A DNA stretch of 16,043 nt from DRTC01 sp964521025 (GTDB taxonomy: Bacteria; Cloacimonadota; Cloacimonadia; Cloacimonadales; TCS61), in the NCBI GenBank assembly GCA_964521025.1, contig CAZFPK010000069.1, positions 1 through 16,043 on the forward strand, in the 5' to 3' direction. The notes beneath the pieces were generated by a model that was not told the origin of the DNA, ran no database searches, and worked only from the letters and a program-made list of their open reading frames with translations. The stretch's first letter is position 1; every line of letters begins with the position of its first letter. Positions 14,324 to 16,043 of the stretch are shown here, piece after piece. A program made the translations under genes and the position numbers.

Positions 14324-15406
14324 ATGCTTGAACTTCTCCCTAAAATCCTATTATACAAACTCAACAGGCTTTACAGACATCCGAAAATCCTGCCGATGAA
14401 TTACACGGTCAGTCTGCTTTATACCTGCAATTCCAAGTGTAAAACCTGTAATATTTACAAGAAAAAAGCAGAGAACCTGACAGTTTCCGAATATAAAATA
14501 ATTTTCAAAAAAATCGGTCATTCTCCATACTGGATAACCTTGAGCGGAGGAGAACCTTTTTTACGAAAAGATATTGTCGAGATTTGTAAAATAATCTACA
14601 AATATTCCAAACCGAAAATTATCAATATCCCTACAAACGGAATACTTACTGCTAAGATTATCGATGATGTGCGTGCGATCGCTCATTATTGTAAAAAATC
14701 GCAGATCATTATAAATTTATCCATCGACGGCATCGGAAAACAGCATGATGAAATTAGACAGGTCGCGGGAAATTACAAAAAGGTCATTTCTACTTTCCAT
14801 AAACTTAAAGGATTAAAATTAAATAACTTAACTGTTGGAATCCACACTGTTATCTCCAAATTTAATGTTAAAGATTTTGCTCGTATTGCTAATAATCTGA
14901 TGGCTCTGGAACCGGATTCTTATATTACGGAAATTGCCGAAGAAAGAAACGAACTCGATACAATGAATGCGGAGATCAAACCGGATCGGCTTTTATACAA
15001 ATCAGCCATAGATTTCCTTGTACACCGTATAAAAAATGGAAATTATCAAGGAATGAGCAAGATCACGCAAGCATTCAGGATCGAGTATTATAACTTGGTG
15101 AAAAAAGTTCTTCGAGATAAAACGCAAATTATTCCCTGTTTTGCCGGAATTGCATCTGCTCAAATTTCACCGGATGGAGAAGTCTGGTCTTGCTGTATCA
15201 AAGCGGAATCCATGGGAAATCTGCGAAACCTCGATTACAATTTCAGAAAGATCTGGTTCGGTAAAAAACTCGATCGAGAGAGAATTTCCGTTAAAAATAA
15301 GGAATGTTTTTGTCCGCTGGCAAATGCTTCCTACACAAATATGTTGATGGATTTTCCAACCTTGTTCATGGTTTTTTATCGCAGTTTTATCAAATGGTGG
15401 AATTAA
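14324..15406 (+). CDS. Radical SAM/SPASM domain protein
   Basis: Radical SAM enzyme: C35-x3-C39-x2-C42 binds the SAM-cleaving 4Fe-4S cluster, preceded by VSLLYTCNSKCKTC. SGGEPFLR (74-81) is the SAM-contacting GGE motif, and NIPTNG (101-106) and LSIDG (132-136) are standard barrel strands. After residue 270 come PCFAG (C272), the SPDGEVWSCC signature (C290, C291) and CFCPLAN (C328, C330), a SPASM or twitch-type auxiliary-cluster region. The protein ends with a hydrophobic aromatic tail (FPTLFMVFYRSFIKWW). The reaction is not predictable; family members modify peptides, sugars or lipids. No small precursor peptide gene is visible next to it. It starts 6 bp after the nuclease stop codon, with GAAGGA about 10 nt before the ATG, so it is probably co-transcribed with it. 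Confidence 0.92.
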   Translation: MLELLPKILLYKLNRLYRHPKILPMNYTVSLLYTCNSKCKTCNIYKKKAENLTVSEYKIIFKKIGHSPYWITLSGGEPFLRKDIVEICKIIYKYSKPKIINIPTNGILTAKIIDDVRAIAHYCKKSQIIINLSIDGIGKQHDEIRQVAGNYKKVISTFHKLKGLKLNNLTVGIHTVISKFNVKDFARIANNLMALEPDSYITEIAEERNELDTMNAEIKPDRLLYKSAIDFLVHRIKNGNYQGMSKITQAFRIEYYNLVKKVLRDKTQIIPCFAGIASAQISPDGEVWSCCIKAESMGNLRNLDYNFRKIWFGKKLDRERISVKNKECFCPLANASYTNMLMDFPTLFMVFYRSFIKWWN

Positions 15407-15451
15407 AGTTGAAATTGTTGAACCGGTAGAATTAGTTGAATTTGGAAAATT

Positions 15452-16030
15452 ATGATAAATTTAATTGCTCATTCCGAAACAGAAAAAAGCAACCTGGTTT
15501 TCACGGATTTCTTTCCGGGACAGGATATCAATCTCATTTTACTGACGCATAATCTCGAGGAAAGTGAATTCCTGAACCAGATGAATTCTCATATTTTAGA
15601 AAGACTTATGCACTTGAATCTCGAGGATGTTCCCAGAAAAGATCTGGAACAAATGTTAAAAGAATTCTTTATTGAATTGAACTGGCAACTCTATTCCAAA
15701 TTCCGAAATACTCAAACTATGGAATTCGGAATTTCCCTGCTTTTGATGATCATCGTAAAAGATGAAATTTATCTGGTCCAATTCGGCAGGATGTTGTGTG
15801 GAAAAATCAAGAACGGAGAACTCGAATTTATTGGTAATGATGGGAAAAATCTTGCTGTAAAGAGCAAATTGGAACTTTATCTTCTCGGAGCAAAAGATAA
15901 AAATATAACTACAAAAATTCATACATTCAAACTTGAATGCGGTGAAATTTTATTCACTATTCCTTCGACAAAATTTGAAGAATTAAATAAGGCTCTTTGT
16001 AGAAATGAGTGGGTAATTAAAATTAATTGA
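15452..16030 (+). CDS. PP2C-like protein lacking metal-binding residues
   Basis: The 192-residue protein is tentatively placed in the PP2C phosphatase fold. The pattern FGISLLLMIIVKDEIYLVQF, then GKIKNGELEFIGND, then ECGEILFTIPSTKFEEL parallels the PP2C run GTTAVVALI, VANVGDSRAYL, RDGELxxLTEDH, GDxLLLxSDGL. The Asp of VGDSR, the DG of the N-terminal DGMGG and the DG of SDGL are not there, so phosphatase activity is doubtful. It could serve as a pseudo-phosphatase or binding protein. No signal peptide or membrane segment is clear. The ATG at 15452 has only a weak GGA upstream. The spacer repeats GTTGAA-like words (15410-15440). It is the last complete gene, ending 13 bp before the window edge. 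Alternative: an unrelated alpha/beta protein with chance similarity. Confidence 0.5.
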   Translation: MINLIAHSETEKSNLVFTDFFPGQDINLILLTHNLEESEFLNQMNSHILERLMHLNLEDVPRKDLEQMLKEFFIELNWQLYSKFRNTQTMEFGISLLLMIIVKDEIYLVQFGRMLCGKIKNGELEFIGNDGKNLAVKSKLELYLLGAKDKNITTKIHTFKLECGEILFTIPSTKFEELNKALCRNEWVIKIN

Positions 16031-16043
16031 TTAAAAATCTATA

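Overview
This is an AT-rich bacterial chromosomal window carrying ten confident or likely protein genes, one transposase remnant and many small palindromic repeats. Most genes have clear Shine-Dalgarno sites (AGGAG or GGAGG), which argues against a typical Bacteroidota genome. The gene style and the abundance of short 3-nt-loop palindromes suggest an uncultured anaerobic lineage of the FCB type, possibly Cloacimonadota. That placement is an impression, not a demonstrated result. No tRNA, rRNA or CRISPR array was seen.

Left part (1-3342): a truncated IS200/RAYT-type transposase on the minus strand (258-407) sits beside an inverted pair of REP-like arrays (425-717, unit 68-69 bp). leuS follows on the minus strand. 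leuS carries two in-frame segments that look like repeat elements absorbed into the reading frame. Upstream of leuS is a 430-bp gap full of palindromes.

Middle (3776-10663): a small two-helix membrane protein and a HI0933/YhiN-type flavoprotein on the plus strand meet a minus-strand run: phoH-type PIN-ATPase, an alanine racemase with a 276-residue C-terminal extension of unknown fold, and a DUF262-DUF1524 (GmrSD-like) protein of the modification-dependent restriction type. The spacers in this run hold degenerate CACGAAGA-type and AAATCCGTGA-type repeats.

Right part (10981-16030): all plus strand. It contains ribH (lumazine synthase), nusB, a family 2 glycosyltransferase, a FokI-like PD-(D/E)XK nuclease with a C-terminal zinc ribbon and no methyltransferase partner, a radical SAM/SPASM enzyme, and a PP2C-like protein that seems to lack the metal-binding aspartates. 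ribH-nusB is a common housekeeping pairing. The glycosyltransferase and radical SAM enzyme look like accessory functions, with the nuclease inserted between them behind a low-complexity AT repeat.

The most unusual points are: the transposase relic beside covarying palindromic arrays; repeat elements translated inside leuS and alr; the orphan FokI-like nuclease; the alanine racemase extension; and the degenerate phosphatase-like protein.
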